Positions 23,112 through 34,277 of a stretch of DNA of 64,000 bases are shown here, piece after piece. Every line of letters starts with the position of its first letter. Position 1 is the first letter of the stretch. The stretch is from NCBI GenBank assembly GCA_030847615.1, contig JAUMIR010000001.1, positions 256,993,187-257,057,186 of the forward strand, written 5' to 3'. The stretch comes from Gambelia wislizenii. Lineage: Eukaryota > Chordata > Lepidosauria > Squamata > Crotaphytidae. A program made the translations under genes and the position numbers. The notes under the pieces were generated by a model. The model saw nothing but the letters and a program-made list of their open reading frames with translations. It had not been told where the DNA came from and did no database searches.

Positions 23112-23751
23112 TACAGTCGACATTCGCGGCTTTCACACTCGCGGTTTTAATTATTTGCAGTTTAGCCCCAGCCCCCTAGGGAAGGCTGCCGAGAGGTGGG
23201 GCAACCTCCTGTCTGCACCTTCTCCGGCCTTCCAGAGGAGGCTCTGGGGCTCCAAAGCCCCGGAGTCCGCTCAGAAAGCCTCCTCCCCACCCGCCCGCTG
23301 CCTTCCCCGGCCTTCCTGAGGGGACTCCAAGGCTTCTAAGCCCCGGAGTCCACTCAGGAAGGCTGGGGAGAGGCAGCGCAGCCTCCTCCCCACCCGCCCG
23401 CCCGCTCGCCCGCCCGCTGCCGTCCCCGGCCTTCCGAAGCGGGTGCCAGGGCTCCAACGCCCCGGTGTCTACTTCGGAAGGCCAGGGAGAGGCAGCGCAG
23501 CCTCCTCCCCACCTGCCCACCCGCTCACCCGCCCGCTGCCATCCCGGCCTTCCTAAGCGGGCTCCGGGTATTCTAAGGCCCGGAGTCCCCTCAGGAAGGC
23601 TTGCGGAGAGGCCAGCCAGGCTGGCCAGACACCCTCCCGCCGCCTCCCTCCCTCTGGGGGGGGGTTGTGGGAGCAGTTGTTATTCACAGTTTTTCCACAT
23701 TCGCGGGGGTCTCAAGAACGTAACCCCCATGAATGTGGAGGGACGACTGTA
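23112..23751. mobile_element. Tigger-like TIR element with GC-rich tandem core
   Basis: Ends TACAGTCGACATTCGCGG and GTGGAGGGACGACTGTA are inverted. They match the TACAGT...ACTGTA type found at 32502, 41716, 42525, 60519, 61679, 62092 and 63446, and resemble pogo/Tigger termini with TA targets. The core has about four units of 115-130 bp built on 'ccccggccttcc' and 'gccccggagtc', rich in CpG. Frames here are GC-rich artefacts. Confidence 0.75.
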
Positions 23752-23817
23752 TATTTGAAATACAACTTTGGGAAGAACACATACTATACATCTAATGAAT
23801 TGTGGGGATACGACATA

Positions 23818-23925
23818 TTATTATTGTTGTTATTATTATTATTACTATTGTTATTGTTATATTCATTTATATTCTGTCCTTCTCCCAACGATGGGATTCA
23901 AGGCAGCTTACAACATAAGGGAGAA
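23818..23925 (-). mobile_element. L2-type LINE 3' tail fragment
   Basis: A (TTATTA)n run followed by 'attctgtccttctccc...ggcagcttacaac' is the complement of an L2-type tail. Confidence 0.5.
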
Positions 23926-24684
23926 AGTGACATGGGTTGCATAATTTCTGTCACTTTCCAGGTTTTACCATTCTCCATTACCTCTGTCTGCATAGATACT
24001 TAATGTTATCAGTATTGGAACATAAAACATTTTTTTCTTATTCAAGTGGATGATGAACATGAGAGTAAATTAAACAAGCTAGTTTATTTTGTCAGCAATT
24101 CACCATTACTCATTGTTATCGGCTCATGACTTCAAGGGGATGGTATGTTGTTCTTCAGTGCCTGATCTTCTTTATCTGCCTGTTGAGGAGCTGAATGAAG
24201 TGATAATTTCTTACGTGACAGCATGGGACTTGATTAGCTTGCACTCTACTGATGACTCTGTTGCATCAGTTTTGAAAGCTGTGAAGTATAATAGGATATG
24301 CAGATAAGCTGAGCATCCGTTGACATAATGAAACCAAATGAACACCTTAAAAATTCAAATTAGACCATCTCTTAATTGTAATCTGTCAGAGATGGGGCAA
24401 AACAACACTGAAAGTGAAGATGCAAGTCTTGCTTTGCAATCCAGGCAACTGGCATAATTTTAGGAGCTGTCAGCGGTCTAAGTAGAAGTAGGCAAATGAT
24501 TGATATCTATATGATAAATGAAGTCTCCTGCTAAATTTAGGATTGCCCAGATGCATAAAAGTCTCCAGGCATGTTTTTTCCCACCACAATGCTTTTGCTG
24601 AAGAATGTACACTTTTTGTAGAAGGATCCTATGGATATTTACTGAGAAGCAAGTGTCATTAAGCATAAGGTGAAGAATGTCAGG
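23926..24684. other. No gene seen
   Basis: AT-rich non-coding sequence; no repeat recognised. Confidence 0.55.
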
Positions 24685-24800
24685 TTGGATCAGACCAAAA
24701 ACCTATCCAATTCATTGTTCTGTCCCCAGTGTGGCCAACCAGCAACACATAGGCTCAACAGCAGCCTCTTGTTGATGCCCCTCCTAATACTGACACTGAG
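24685..24800 (+). repeat. Interspersed repeat scrap
   Basis: 'caggttggatcagaccaaaa', then 'ccccagtgtggccaaccag' and 'cctaatactgacac' match the general wording of an abundant reptile repeat. Too short to place. Confidence 0.45.
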
Positions 24801-24853
24801 AAAGACCTAATGCCTCCAGGACCTTTAACATCCTGTGTGTCATGCCCCATGAG

Positions 24854-25271
24854 TCTGGAAACCATGCCTTATGAGGAGAGACTTAGGGAGCTGGGTATGT
24901 TTAGCCTGGAAAAAAGATGGTTAAGAGGCGATACGATAGCCCTGTTTAAGTATTTGAAGGGATGTCACGCTGAGGATGGAGCAGGCTTGTTTTCTGCTGC
25001 TCCAGAGACTGGAACACAGAGCAATGGATGCAAGCACCAGGAACAGAGATTCCACCTCAACATGAGGAGGAACTTTTTGACAGTAAGAGCTGTTCGGCAG
25101 TAGAACACACTCCCTCGGAGCGTGGTGGGGTCTCCTTCCTTGGAGGTCTTTAAACAGAGGCTGGATTGCCATCTGTCGTGGATGCTTTGATCAAGATTTC
25201 CTGCGTGGCAGGGGGGTTGGGCTGGATGGCCCTCGTAGTCTCTTCCAACTCTACAATTCTATGATTCTATG
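24854..25271 (+). mobile_element. CR1 LINE 3' end
   Basis: Encodes the end of CR1 ORF2 ('YEERLRELGMFSLEKR', 'RGDTIALFKYLKG', 'NMRRNFLTVR'), then the 3' UTR and the tail octamers ATTCTATG. ATGAG stands on both sides (24849-24853 and 25272-25276), a probable target duplication. An in-frame TAG after 'VRAVRQ' and the 5' truncation make it inactive. Confidence 0.9.
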
Positions 25272-25279
25272 ATGAGGGT

Positions 25280-25594
25280 ATGGAATTGGAGGAGGAGGAG
25301 GAGGAGGACATGGCAGGGAATGGTCCTATGGACCCTGGCACAGGTTTATCCACACCTGTGCCAGGAGGGAACCCTGCCAACCTGGAGGCTCAAGCAGAGG
25401 AAGAGCCTGGCCCTAGTGAGTTGGCACCAGTCCCAGCAGAGAGTCCTGCCAATTCAGACAAGGATGACGAAGAAGAGATGGACTTACCTCCACCATCATA
25501 CAGCCAGCAGCGATCTCAAACGGAAGCTCAAAGGAAATCGCTGAGACTTTATGAGAAACACCTGCTTGTCAAGAAGCTCCTGGCAAAGCCTTGA
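25280..25594 (+). CDS. Acidic proline-rich ORF in putative LTR
   Basis: The 104-codon frame opens at an ATG or alternative start in a GAG-rich run. It has an N-terminal Glu stretch, a Pro/Glu/Ala-rich middle and a basic end ('QRRSQ'-like region followed by 'RKSLRLYEKHLL'). The reverse-strand frame at 29347-29075 has the same plan: acidic, then Gln/Pro-rich, then 'SQRRAERECLRRSRRL'. The shared plan and basic C-terminal motif suggest common descent inside the repeat. I know no function, and it may not be translated. Confidence 0.35.
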   Translation: MELEEEEEEDMAGNGPMDPGTGLSTPVPGGNPANLEAQAEEEPGPSELAPVPAESPANSDKDDEEEMDLPPPSYSQQRSQTEAQRKSLRLYEKHLLVKKLLAKP

Positions 25595-25990
25595 TTGCTA
25601 TATATATACTTTGGGAAAATATGGAGGCTTTGTCAGAGATCAGCTGATCTTCCTGGAGAAAGCTTCCTGCTGACTTCATTGCCTTGATTCCTGTTGCCTT
25701 GACTCCTGTTTAGACCTTAGACTGTTCCTGACTACGCTGTTGCCTGACCCTGTGGACCCACGTACCTACTTCTGGACTACTCTGCCTTCCGTAAGCTTTG
25801 ACTGTATTCTGGACTCTTCTCTGTGTGCCTTCCTGCTGGTTTTGCTGCTGCTCAAGAAACTGAACCTTGCTTGTTTCAAACCTTATCTGACTCAACTTAA
25901 TTGACTTTGCTATCACAGAGAGTTGGCCACTTTCCCAGTTTTTTGAGCTTTATCTTGGTCAAACTCCCAAACTGTGTATTAAATGCCAGT

Positions 25991-27186
25991 AACAGGCTGC
26001 TTTCTTGGATACTGTGGAATCCTGGGATTGAGGGAGTTTAGGGAGGGGCATTTGGAAACCTCAACCAGTAATCTCCTCTGGTGCCTCTGGCAAACTATAA
26101 ACCCCACCCATCCATAGGATGCAGCCATGGCAGTTAAAGGGAATCATAAACCTACTGATGCCTCCTGCTTTTTGACAGTCTGCTTTTCGACATCTGCTCT
26201 TTCAGCTCTTTTCAGTTATAACCAGAACCCACACATTGGGCACATGGTCCACTCTTTCAACCTGTTTTGTCATGTTTCTATGACCTTCCGTGCACTTCTG
26301 TGACCATGCGCTGCTTTCCCCTCTCAATTCATGCTTATAAAAAAAGTTTAAAAAGAAAGAAAAAAAAGAAAGAAAGACTGGGTTCTGCATTTCAACAATT
26401 TGCAATTTTCGCTAGTGCTCTGGCCCCTAACCTGTCAAATAAGTGAGGGATACCTGTTTAATGTTGTAGTGTGAAAGGGACTTCTGATATGAGAAGTAAT
26501 ATTTAGCCTTCATGACCAGCAGCCATTGACAGCCTGCTTCCATGTAACTAGCCTTACAGAAGCAAATTCCATGGGGATCAGTGGGCTTTACCTGCAATTA
26601 AGAACTTTATTGGACTAGTGTCTAAAAATAAAGATAAATAAAGATGAATAAAGAAAAATAAATAAGAAAAATAAAAATAAAGATGAATAAAGATAGCGGG
26701 AACATGATGGTATCATAACATTTATTATCACACATAGCTGTAGTCATGTGAAAGAAACACCACAGAATTATTGCACGACAACCACTAACAGGAGTTTACT
26801 TCTGTGACTTGGCATGGGCAAGGTTTTGGCTGTCCTCATGAGAAGATGCAACCATGCTTAAAACTCAAAAAACAAAACAAAACAAAAAAACACACCCTAA
26901 ATTAACAAACTTAGTGAACACACAAGCACTGAAACAAACCTAAAAATGTGCAAACTAGATGGGACAGTTCATAAAAACAGCATCCTGACCTGTGCTTCAT
27001 TTTCATGTTCTCACCTGGAGGTTTGCTCACTGAGGACTGCCCATTCATGCTGTAATCTCACGACTACAAGATGACATGTTTTCACAGGCTCTCAAAACCA
27101 TTAAAAAAAGCGGTATTGGCGATCTATTGATGGCTTGTCCTGTCAATTAAAAGGAACGCCTTATTTGTGGCACTGCAGATAGAGCC
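25991..27186. other. No gene; worn TIR-element relatives
   Basis: About 26020-26145 looks like a decayed fold-back element (cctgggatt ... gcagttaaag). About 26800-27165 shares 'ctattgatggcttgtc' and an A-rich region with the element at 11957-12539. (AAATAAAG)n-like runs lie near 26630-26690. Confidence 0.5.
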
Positions 27187-27731
27187 CAAGGGTTCATCTA
27201 CACGATCCCGGATATGCCAGCTCCCCACTGGCATATCCTGGCCTCAGATCAGGCCCATGCCTCCCCTGTTACCCATCTGGACTTCCTCCTGTTTCATTCA
27301 GGTATGCCGGCCCGTTGCTGCAGCTGCCACCACCACCACCTCCCTGGCTGTTCCAGAAGGTAGGAAGCCCACCAGCAATATGTGACCAAGGCTCCCTGCA
27401 TGTAACCAAGGCCTTGGTCACATGCTGTAAGACTCCTTCCTGCTTTGGAGAGAGTGAGGAGACAGGTAGCTGCAGCAATCGGCTGGCCTTGCAGGGTAGG
27501 CTCCTGTGGACATGTGGGGCCTGATCTGTTCCTTCCTGGTGGGAATGGATTAAACCAGGTTTGTTTGTTTTTTTAAACCCGGCAAAGGGCCCTACCCCAT
27601 CTTAGCCTCATCTCTGCCCCGGGGGTGGTGAGAACTGCCCAGGGGCAGAACAGAGTGAAAGCTCTGGATCGTCAGAACTGCAGGGCTCTAAGATGGGGCA
27701 AGACGGGGTATTGCCCATATAGACAAGCCCC
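27187..27731. mobile_element. TIR DNA element family B
   Basis: Left AAGGGTTCATCTACACGATC and right ATATAGACAAGCCCCC are inverted relatives of the family B ends; CAA occurs at both borders. An inner pair, 'atatgccag' and 'ctggcatat', lies near the left end. A GGT/CCA trinucleotide run is near 27330. No transposase. Confidence 0.65.
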
Positions 27732-27769
27732 CAAAGTGCTTTCGCACAGTTAAAGCTAGTGTGCTAACT

Positions 27770-28535
27770 GTGCCCATTCCCAGAGAAGTTGGATCTGGCA
27801 ACAGCAGTATATGCCTTGGTTACATCCCATTTGGATTGCTGTAATGCTCTCTATGTGGGGCAGTGTTTGAAAAGTACCCATAAACTTCAGCAGGCCCAAA
27901 AAGTTACAGCCAGGTTGTTAACTGAGGCTTGCTACATAGATCACACAACTGCCTTGTTGCAACAGCTCCATTGGCTGCCACTCCATTTCTGAGCACAATT
28001 CAAATTAAAGGTTTTGACATGTAAAGCCCTATATGGCTTGAGTCCAGGTTATTTAAAGGACCGTATCTCCCTTTATGAGCCTATTAGAGCTCTAAGATTG
28101 TCTGGGGAGGCTCTTTTTTCTGTCCCACCATCGTCTCAGGCTCATTTGGTGGGAACAAGGGAGAGGGCCTTCTTGGTGGCTGCCCCCAGACTTTGGAACT
28201 CACTCCCCAGAGAGGCCAGGGTGGCCCCGTCCTTGCTCTCCTTCTGGCAGCAGGTCAAAACATTTTTGTGCCATCAGGCTTTTTCAGACTGATGAGGATT
28301 GGGCTTTTAAATGCTGCACAATTTGTATTTTAAAGTTTTAGTGTGTTAATACCTTTTAATATTTTTAATGTTTAATGTTTTTAACTTCATAAATTGTCAA
28401 ATTGTTTTTTAATCTTATATTTATTACTTTTCAAATGCTTTTGTATTGTTTTAATTTGTATTGTTTTAAATATGTTGTTAGCCACCTTGAGTCCCAATAG
28501 CAGGAGAAAGGCTGGATAGAAATGAATTAAATAAA
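27770..28535 (+). mobile_element. L2 LINE relic (RT C-terminus and 3' end)
   Basis: Two short frames (27789-27992 and 28014-28292) match the C-terminal part of the intact L2 in this window: 'VTSHLDCCNALYVG', 'LHWLPLHF', 'FKALNG'-type 'CKALYGLSPGYL', 'ERAFLVAAPRLWNSLP'. A stop after 'LPLHF' and a frame change separate them. The 3' end has 'gccaccttgagtccc...gaataaataaat'-type wording. It is a clearly older subfamily than 51052-54882. Confidence 0.9.
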
Positions 28536-28544
28536 TACATAGAT

Positions 28545-28722
28545 GGGTTTTCTTAGGTAAGGAGTACTCAGAGGTGGTTTTGCCAGTTCCTCCTCTGAAA
28601 TATAGCCTACATAAATATCGTCTCCCATCAAAGTACTAACCAGGGCTGACCCTGTTTTGCTTCCCAAGATCAGACAGGCTCTGGTGCCTTTAGGGTATTA
28701 AGGCCTTCTATACTTGTTTACT
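28545..28722 (-). mobile_element. 5S rRNA-derived SINE
   Basis: On the minus strand, about 28720-28618 reads as a worn 5S rRNA, including 'tctgatcttgggaagcaaaa' and 'ctggttagtactttgatggg' (the internal-promoter half). The SINE body follows with 'ccacctctgagtactcc' and 'cctaagaaaaccc'. The body resembles the tail of the tRNA-derived SINEs here, implying a shared LINE partner. Not a functional 5S gene. Confidence 0.85.
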
Positions 28723-28734
28723 TGGGACTAAATC

Positions 28735-29351
28735 CAACTAAATGTCGGGAAAGCCGCCAAGTCAAATAGCTGATAAGACAGCCTGGCTCGGCAACAACTC
28801 AGTTGCAAGCACAGTACCTTGTGTTGTCAATAGCGGTCCTAGAGAGTCAGGAGTCCAGAGAGAGTGAAGAACGAAGAGGCAGTCCTAGGTCAAAAGGATT
28901 CCGGCAGGTGGGTCAACGAAGACAGTCCAGGGTCAAGATAATCCGAGGTTTCAAGAAAGCAAGATTCCAAGAGCCAGGAGAGTCAAAGGCAGAGGCTTCC
29001 TCCAGGGAACGCAGATAGCCTGAGACGAGGAATCCAGTGTCTTCCCCAGCTGCTTATGTTGGCCCAGCTCCCACTCACAGCTGCTGGGTGATTAATGAGC
29101 GTCTTTCTTTTAGTCTCCGGGAGCGACGTAGGCACTCCCTTTCTGCTCGTCTTTGGCTAAAGGTAGGTACCTGCTCTTCTACCTCTTGCTGTTGCTCAAC
29201 TATGTATCCCAGGCTTGGACCCTGAGCTGGGGGAGGGCTAGGCTGCTGAGACCTGGGTTCTTCAGGGCTAGACTCAGACTCAGCCAGCTCTTCTGCTACT
29301 GGCTCAGCCTCCTCGCCTTCTGAGTCCTCAGAGTCCTGGCTAACCATGACA
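28735..29351 (-). mobile_element. Putative LTR, copy 2
   Basis: On the minus strand it begins TGTCATGG, encodes the acidic frame at 29347-29075 and continues through TGACT/CTGGACTCC-rich leader sequence to 'ggcggctttcccg'. This is the same order as 24838-25990. No flanking duplication found. Boundaries are approximate. Confidence 0.4.
29075..29347 (-). CDS. Acidic ORF in putative LTR
   Basis: 90 codons from an ATG: Ser/Glu/Asp-rich start, Gln/Pro-rich middle, and a basic tail ('SQRRAERECLRRSRRL'). It parallels the frame at 25280-25594. Function unknown. Confidence 0.35.
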   Translation of the reverse strand: MVSQDSEDSEGEEAEPVAEELAESESSPEEPRSQQPSPPPAQGPSLGYIVEQQQEVEEQVPTFSQRRAERECLRRSRRLKERRSLITQQL

Positions 29352-30610
29352 CTAAACTCAATGTGGTTTACCCAGGACCAGTTTAAGGAATTTTGATCCC
29401 CCCTGTAATGCTTTATTTTGGGGGGCCCATATGGACCGGTTTAAGGGATGTTGGGGGCCCCTGCAATGTTTTATTTTTGGGGGCCCATATGTTTATCTCA
29501 GGACCTAACCTATTCACAATACAGGATATTCAGATTGTTACTAATAATATATTTACAGGAGGAGGGTTATGAACCCCCAATGATGGGGGCCTCTGTAGCT
29601 GCAGGGGCTGCAGGGCCTTTAAACCGGCCCCGGGGAAGGGAGAGGCTTGAACCCCACCTCGGTTGGGAGGCTGAGGCGCCAATTTGCTTGCTGGAGCCTG
29701 GGGCCACCCTGAGATAAGTTCTTGGCTTCAGGGGCTGGGCAACTCTGAGGGACAGGAAGGGATGGGGGAAGGAAGGGCTCACCATACAGTGAAGCTGGAG
29801 AGCAGCATTGAGGTCTGGCTGGAGGCTGAGCTTGGCACGGCTGAGGTAAAGCTTCCGCCGGGCCCAGGACAGTGCCTGCATGGAGTGCTCATTGTTGAGG
29901 CTCATGAGGAGCTCCAGTGGGGCGCCCGGGGCTGTGTGGGTGGGTGGGCAAGGAAAGTGGCATGTGCACAATGGGGAGCTGCAGGCCCGGTCCTCTTCTC
30001 CAGGTAGCACCGCAGCTTCGGCTTCTCCCCCAGCAGCATTGCTGGCACTCAGGTGACAGCTGGGGTTTGGTGCCTTGGGGCCTCCGCCACGTGCCTCACC
30101 ACCACCAGCAGCCCATGATGCCCGACTGGGGCTGCTCTGTCAGTTCGCCTCGCTGCGCTTCAGGCGGGCAGGTGCCTCTCCCCACAGCGCCTCCCTCTGG
30201 AGCCGGCCCTCTCCTATGGGCAGCACCATGGCTTTGGCTTCTCCCCTGGCAGCGTCACTGGCGCTGAGGTGGTGGCTCGGGTTTGGTGCCTTGGGGCCTC
30301 TGCCACGCGGCACACCTCACCAGCAGCAGCCCAGGACGCCCGGCTGGGGCCACTCCATTAGGGCGCCTGGTCGGGGCAGGCTCCTCTCCCCACAGTGCCT
30401 CCCTCTGGGGCTGGGCCCAAGCTGGAGATGGCTCTGCCTCTCGCCGCGCCGCACCACTGGACAGGGCCCCTCTGACTGTGCCTCCCCCCGAACTGCTGAG
30501 ATCACGCACCCTAGCAAATGTGGAAGTACTGGGCTGCTTTTTCACACTAACAGTTTAATTATGCTGGCAAAGAAACATTTTTAGAGGCTCGTCTGATAAA
30601 GTCCTAAATG
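29352..30610. other. GC-rich repeat block, no gene seen
   Basis: At 29370-29490 a unit of about 70 bp ('accagtttaagga...gggcccatatg') occurs twice. About 29590-30540 is CpG-rich, with a unit of about 210 bp occurring twice ('ctctccccacag.gcctccctctgg' near 30170 and 30378; 'tttggtgccttggggcct' near 30068 and 30279). Several overlapping long frames on both strands are composition artefacts. The right edge has GTCTGATAAAGTCC, a family A-type terminus, at about 30588-30601, so this may be a TIR element with an expanded core. Confidence 0.5.
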
Positions 30611-31984
30611 TCCCAACCATTAATGACAATCAACAAAGCCGGAGCTTCTATTGTTTAACTCTGGGAAACTCACTCAAACCTTGTTTTACACTCAAAACAC
30701 CCCTTAAGGGTATGATATTGGGTATAAATATTGCCCCAAATCATAACCAAAGTGTGTTCAGTTCTTCAGATGCCGTTACTCCTCTGGTTTGCTGTCACAC
30801 CCTCAGATCCAAATCTGAGTCTTTCTCTGCTGTGCGAATCTCTGCTCTCCAGACAGGCAATTATAGCCCATTCCCTGAGTCTATTCCTCTGTCCAAATAT
30901 TGCCTCCTAATTCTTTGTTAGCCTTGTATGTTTGCTTGTGTGAGTGTGAGTGTGAGTGCTTGTGTGAATGTTTTCATGATTATTTTCCAATAAAAAATAT
31001 TTTTATTTCACTTTGACTTGGAGTTTCATCAGTTAGTATTGGTATACACAGGTGTAAAGATCCCAAAGTTGCCTGACCTCTCTGCAACTGTACCTTTGAG
31101 CTAATTAAAATTCCCCAATATAATATTGTAACTCAGAGGCATGAGTGGATCCCATGGACCTCATGCAATTTGAATAAAAGTGGCACCTTAAAGATGAATA
31201 GTTTAGAGTAAAAGATGCCATAATAGGTTTTGGAGATTCCACATGCCTCTTTGCTGCTTTAACAATTGTGCTAATCTTTGTTATTTTACTTGCACCATTA
31301 TGTGATAACTAGGGGTGGATAGATTGTCCCATTTCTGGACCTTGTCAGTTTCTCATGTGTTCATTCATAAGTGTGCGCCATCTCATTTCTGCCTTGACAC
31401 ACGTTTCAAAAATCCATATTTAAATAAATGTTTTAAAGCAGATTTTCTCACAAAACATACATTTCTACCTATATTTTATTCTAAAAATTGCTTTTATGTT
31501 GTGGTACATATTTTTGAGTCGAGAGCTGCATCACAAAATTCACAAAGAACAAATTTCTCAAACATCTCTAGTGACACCTAGCATCTCTCTTTCATGCATG
31601 CGCGCGTGTGTGTGTTGTGTCTATTATCAGGCCTATAGTTATAGAGTGGTGGTGGTAGAAATCATGGAAGCCAAGACAACCCAAACCTCTCTGTCTTTTC
31701 CAGTTTTGAAAGAAGGGGAAAGTGTGGCTTGCCAAGGTCTGTGCGGGGTAAACGCGATGTTATGGCCCAGATCTTCAGTAGCTGTCGATCCCCGAGAGAG
31801 AGAGACAGAGAGACAGAGAGACAGACATACCCACCCATAGGTACCTCACTTCAAGCATGAGTTAAGCAATGGCAACGGGGAGCCCTAGACTTACTCAATT
31901 CTCTGGTTCCCCCTTTCCCCTGAGGATGGTCTCTGCCCATGAGTGAATGCACATTATACATTAAAAGTGCTATATGAATAATAG
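30611..31984. other. No gene seen
   Basis: Non-coding. A (GT)n-like stretch lies near 30935-30965, a worn reptile repeat at 31165-31255 and GA-rich runs near 31795-31825. Confidence 0.55.
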
Positions 31985-32218
31985 CTTGGGCTTGTTGTGT
32001 GCCTTCAAGTCATCTCCGACTAACAGCGACTATAAGGTGAACTTATCACAGAGTTTTCTTGGCAAAATTTGTTTGGATGAGGTTTGCGTTTCCCTTCTTC
32101 TAAGGCTGGGAGAGTGTGACTTGCCCAAGGTCACCTAATGGGCTTCCATGGCCAAGCAGGGATTTGACCCCAGGTCTCCAGATCGTAGTCCAATGCTCAA
32201 AGCACAACACCATACAGG
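31985..32218 (-). mobile_element. tRNA-derived SINE
   Basis: Complement of the 9500/21608 SINE type: 3' 'gttgtgtgccttcaagtca' at the left, 'ttgcccaaggtcacc' in the body, and the tRNA-like head with 'gggatttgacccc' (B-box complement) at the right. Confidence 0.85.
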
Positions 32219-32501
32219 CACTAGACATTAAACCCAATGCAGCCCAATAAACAGCAACCTTCACATTTTGGTTTTCAGATGTCATACAGCAAGCCCAGAC
32301 CTATGTATGCTTTTGAGCTCCTCATACAGCCACGAACCATGTTACTTAAAAGTCAGTTACTTAAAAGTCAGAAGCCCAGTTTTGACAAATGTCTTGATGA
32401 TACAAGAATAAAACCATTGAGTTTGCTGCCTGGTTTTGAGGCTCATTGTGCTTTACACATTTGTCATTGTGACTAACCAGTGACATGGAATGAGCACAGT
32501 A

Positions 32502-32739
32502 TAGTAGGACCCCCGTATCCACTGGGGATTGGTTCTGGGGGCCCTGTGGATACAAAAAACCATGGATAATAGTGAACACCATTGAAAATAATGGGACTTC
32601 TGGTTTAAAATACCATAGAGTTGCCTTGGAGGACATAGAAAATGGCTAGAGAGGACACATTTTCTAGGAAGACTCTATGGTAGGTGTGCTATTTTGTGTC
32701 CCCTGGATAATGGAATCAGTGGATACGGGGGTCCTACTG
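32502..32739. mobile_element. Tigger-like MITE
   Basis: Ends TAGTAGGACCCCCGTATCCA and GGATACGGGGGTCCTACTG are inverted, with TA on both sides (32500-32501 and 32740-32741). 238 bp; AT-richer than the related elements with GC-rich cores. Non-autonomous. Confidence 0.85.
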
Positions 32740-32759
32740 TATAATTAACTTGGATCAAG

Positions 32760-33066
32760 GAAGACCTGGGTTACTACTGTAACACACTCTACATGGGACT
32801 GCCTTTGGAAACTGTTTAGAAACTTCAGTGGGTCCAAAATGCTGTGGCCAGTATGCTGACCAGGGCCAGTTATAGGGAGCATATAATTCCCTTGTTATAA
32901 CAGCTCCACTGGCTGCCAGTTCATTTCTGGTCCCAATTCAAAGAGCCGCAAAGTTCTGGTCATGATCTAGGAAGCCCTATACGGCTTGGGTCCAGACTGT
33001 TTGAAAGACAGTATCTCCTAATATGAAGCTGCCAGAGCTTTAAGATAATCAGGGGAAGGCTTTCTC
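32760..33066 (+). mobile_element. L2 LINE relic, 5' half
   Basis: Worn L2 RT C-terminus ('cagctccactggctgccagt' codes the HWLP region; 'ccctatacggcttggg' the ALxGLG region). It is interrupted by the TIR element at 33070 and resumes at 33688. Confidence 0.8.
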
Positions 33067-33069
33067 TTG

Positions 33070-33687
33070 GGACTTCTTCAGATGGGGCCAAATGTCCTGT
33101 TCCTGCCCCGCCATCTCCATTCCTGTTCCTGCCGCAGAATAAGGTAAAAACCTTTGTACACTTCCCTCGATTACGTGGCAGGAACTCCCTCCCCTTCCCC
33201 TCACTCTCCGGGAGTAAATGCAGCCGTCGTAAGGCTGCGTTTGCGACCCGGAAAGCAAATCCCGCATGTTCTTGCAAGAGAACGATGTGAGAGAAATTCA
33301 AAAATAAAACTTCAAAAATATATTTAAAAAGTACACCAAGCAAAAAAACAAAAGCAAAAACCAAGTAACCCAGGGAGGGGAGGGGAGGGAAGGGTGCCAC
33401 TTATCTGGATGTCCCAATCAATGCCCGTTAAGTGTTCAGAATGGACCTACCCCCCACAGCTGTCATTGCGGGAGAGGAAAGGGGCCCCTTCCAGACCAGC
33501 CTGATACCGTGACAGAAACAGAATGGGTGGTCTACTAACGATGCTTCCCCGTGATTAGAATATCACAGGAGAAAACGTAATGAGGACAGAAGAAGCACAG
33601 AAAGGAGTCAACGTCATCTGAAAGGGAGGCTTTTTCTTGACCCTGTTCCACGCCTCCCACGGAATAAATAGCCCATCTGAAAAGTCC
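33070..33687 (-). mobile_element. TIR element family A inside an L2 relic
   Basis: Ends GGACTTCTTCAGATGGGGCC and GCCCATCTGAAAAGTCC; TTG duplicated at 33067-33069 and 33688-33690. The interior is the reverse of the copy at 20600 (complements of 'gttacttgg' and 'gaatgcagc'). The L2 reading continues directly across the insertion, so the duplication is confirmed by an empty-site reconstruction. Confidence 0.85.
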
Positions 33688-34035
33688 TTGGTCCCCACAC
33701 CATCACAGGCGTGCTTGGTGAGAACATGAGAAACAGCCTTCTCAGTGGCTGCTCCCACCTTTTGGAACTCCCTTCCTTGGGAGGCTAGGCCGGCCCTCTC
33801 CCTGTTTTCGTTTTGCTAGAAGGCAAAGACATTTTTGTTTAAGCAGGCTTGTAACTTCTAAGCAGGGGAGTTTTTTATGGGGTGTCTTATCTATCTTTTT
33901 AAATTTGTGTCTGTTTTTAAAATGCTTTTATACTGTTTTATCTCGTTTTACTGTGTTTATGATGGTCTTTGGGAACCTCCTTGCTCTCATTCTGAGAGAA
34001 AGGTGGCATACAAATACAATAAATAAATAAATAAA
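33688..34035 (+). mobile_element. L2 LINE relic, 3' half
   Basis: Continues the L2 C-terminus ('cttttggaactcccttcc' for the LWNSLP region) and ends in 'gaaaggtggcatacaaatac' plus (AATA)n. Confidence 0.8.
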
Positions 34036-34234
34036 CCCTGTTCAGTTATCATACCACTCATTAGGTGGCTATAGGAAGTTACTCTTTCCAGGATGTTTAT
34101 GATCTTATCAACAATTTTGTGAATGACCACTGTTGATAATATAATTACCACTGTCAGTACTTTCTGTATCTAATTCTGCCCTGATTTCACATCCCAGCTG
34201 CAACTCATATGCATGCTTTCTCTGTGTGTGTTTA

Positions 34235-34277
<43 letters not shown>

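Larger units (their letters stand above)
24838..25990 (+). mobile_element. Putative LTR, interrupted by CR1
   Basis: Starts TGTCATG and, after the CR1 insert, continues with an acidic/proline-rich frame (25280-25594). The following leader contains many TTGACT/CTGGACT pyrimidine-rich repeats, then 'gttggccactttccc'. A diverged relative lies in reverse at 28735-29351. It also starts TGTCATG, encodes a similar acidic peptide and closes with 'cggctttcccg'. I infer solo LTRs of one retroelement family. The right boundary is uncertain and the family is not identified. Confidence 0.4.

Noticed and set aside
23104..23758. Possible CpG-island promoter or exon
   Set aside because: Bounded by Tigger-like inverted ends and made of tandem units, so it is an element core. 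Promoter activity is not excluded but not shown.
28618..28722. 5S rRNA gene
   Set aside because: Many substitutions from 5S and continues into a SINE body; no pol III terminator right after a 120-base unit.
29567..30584. Several overlapping long frames in GC-rich sequence
   Set aside because: Open on both strands with Ala/Pro/Gly/Arg bias and internal tandem units; composition effect, no domain.
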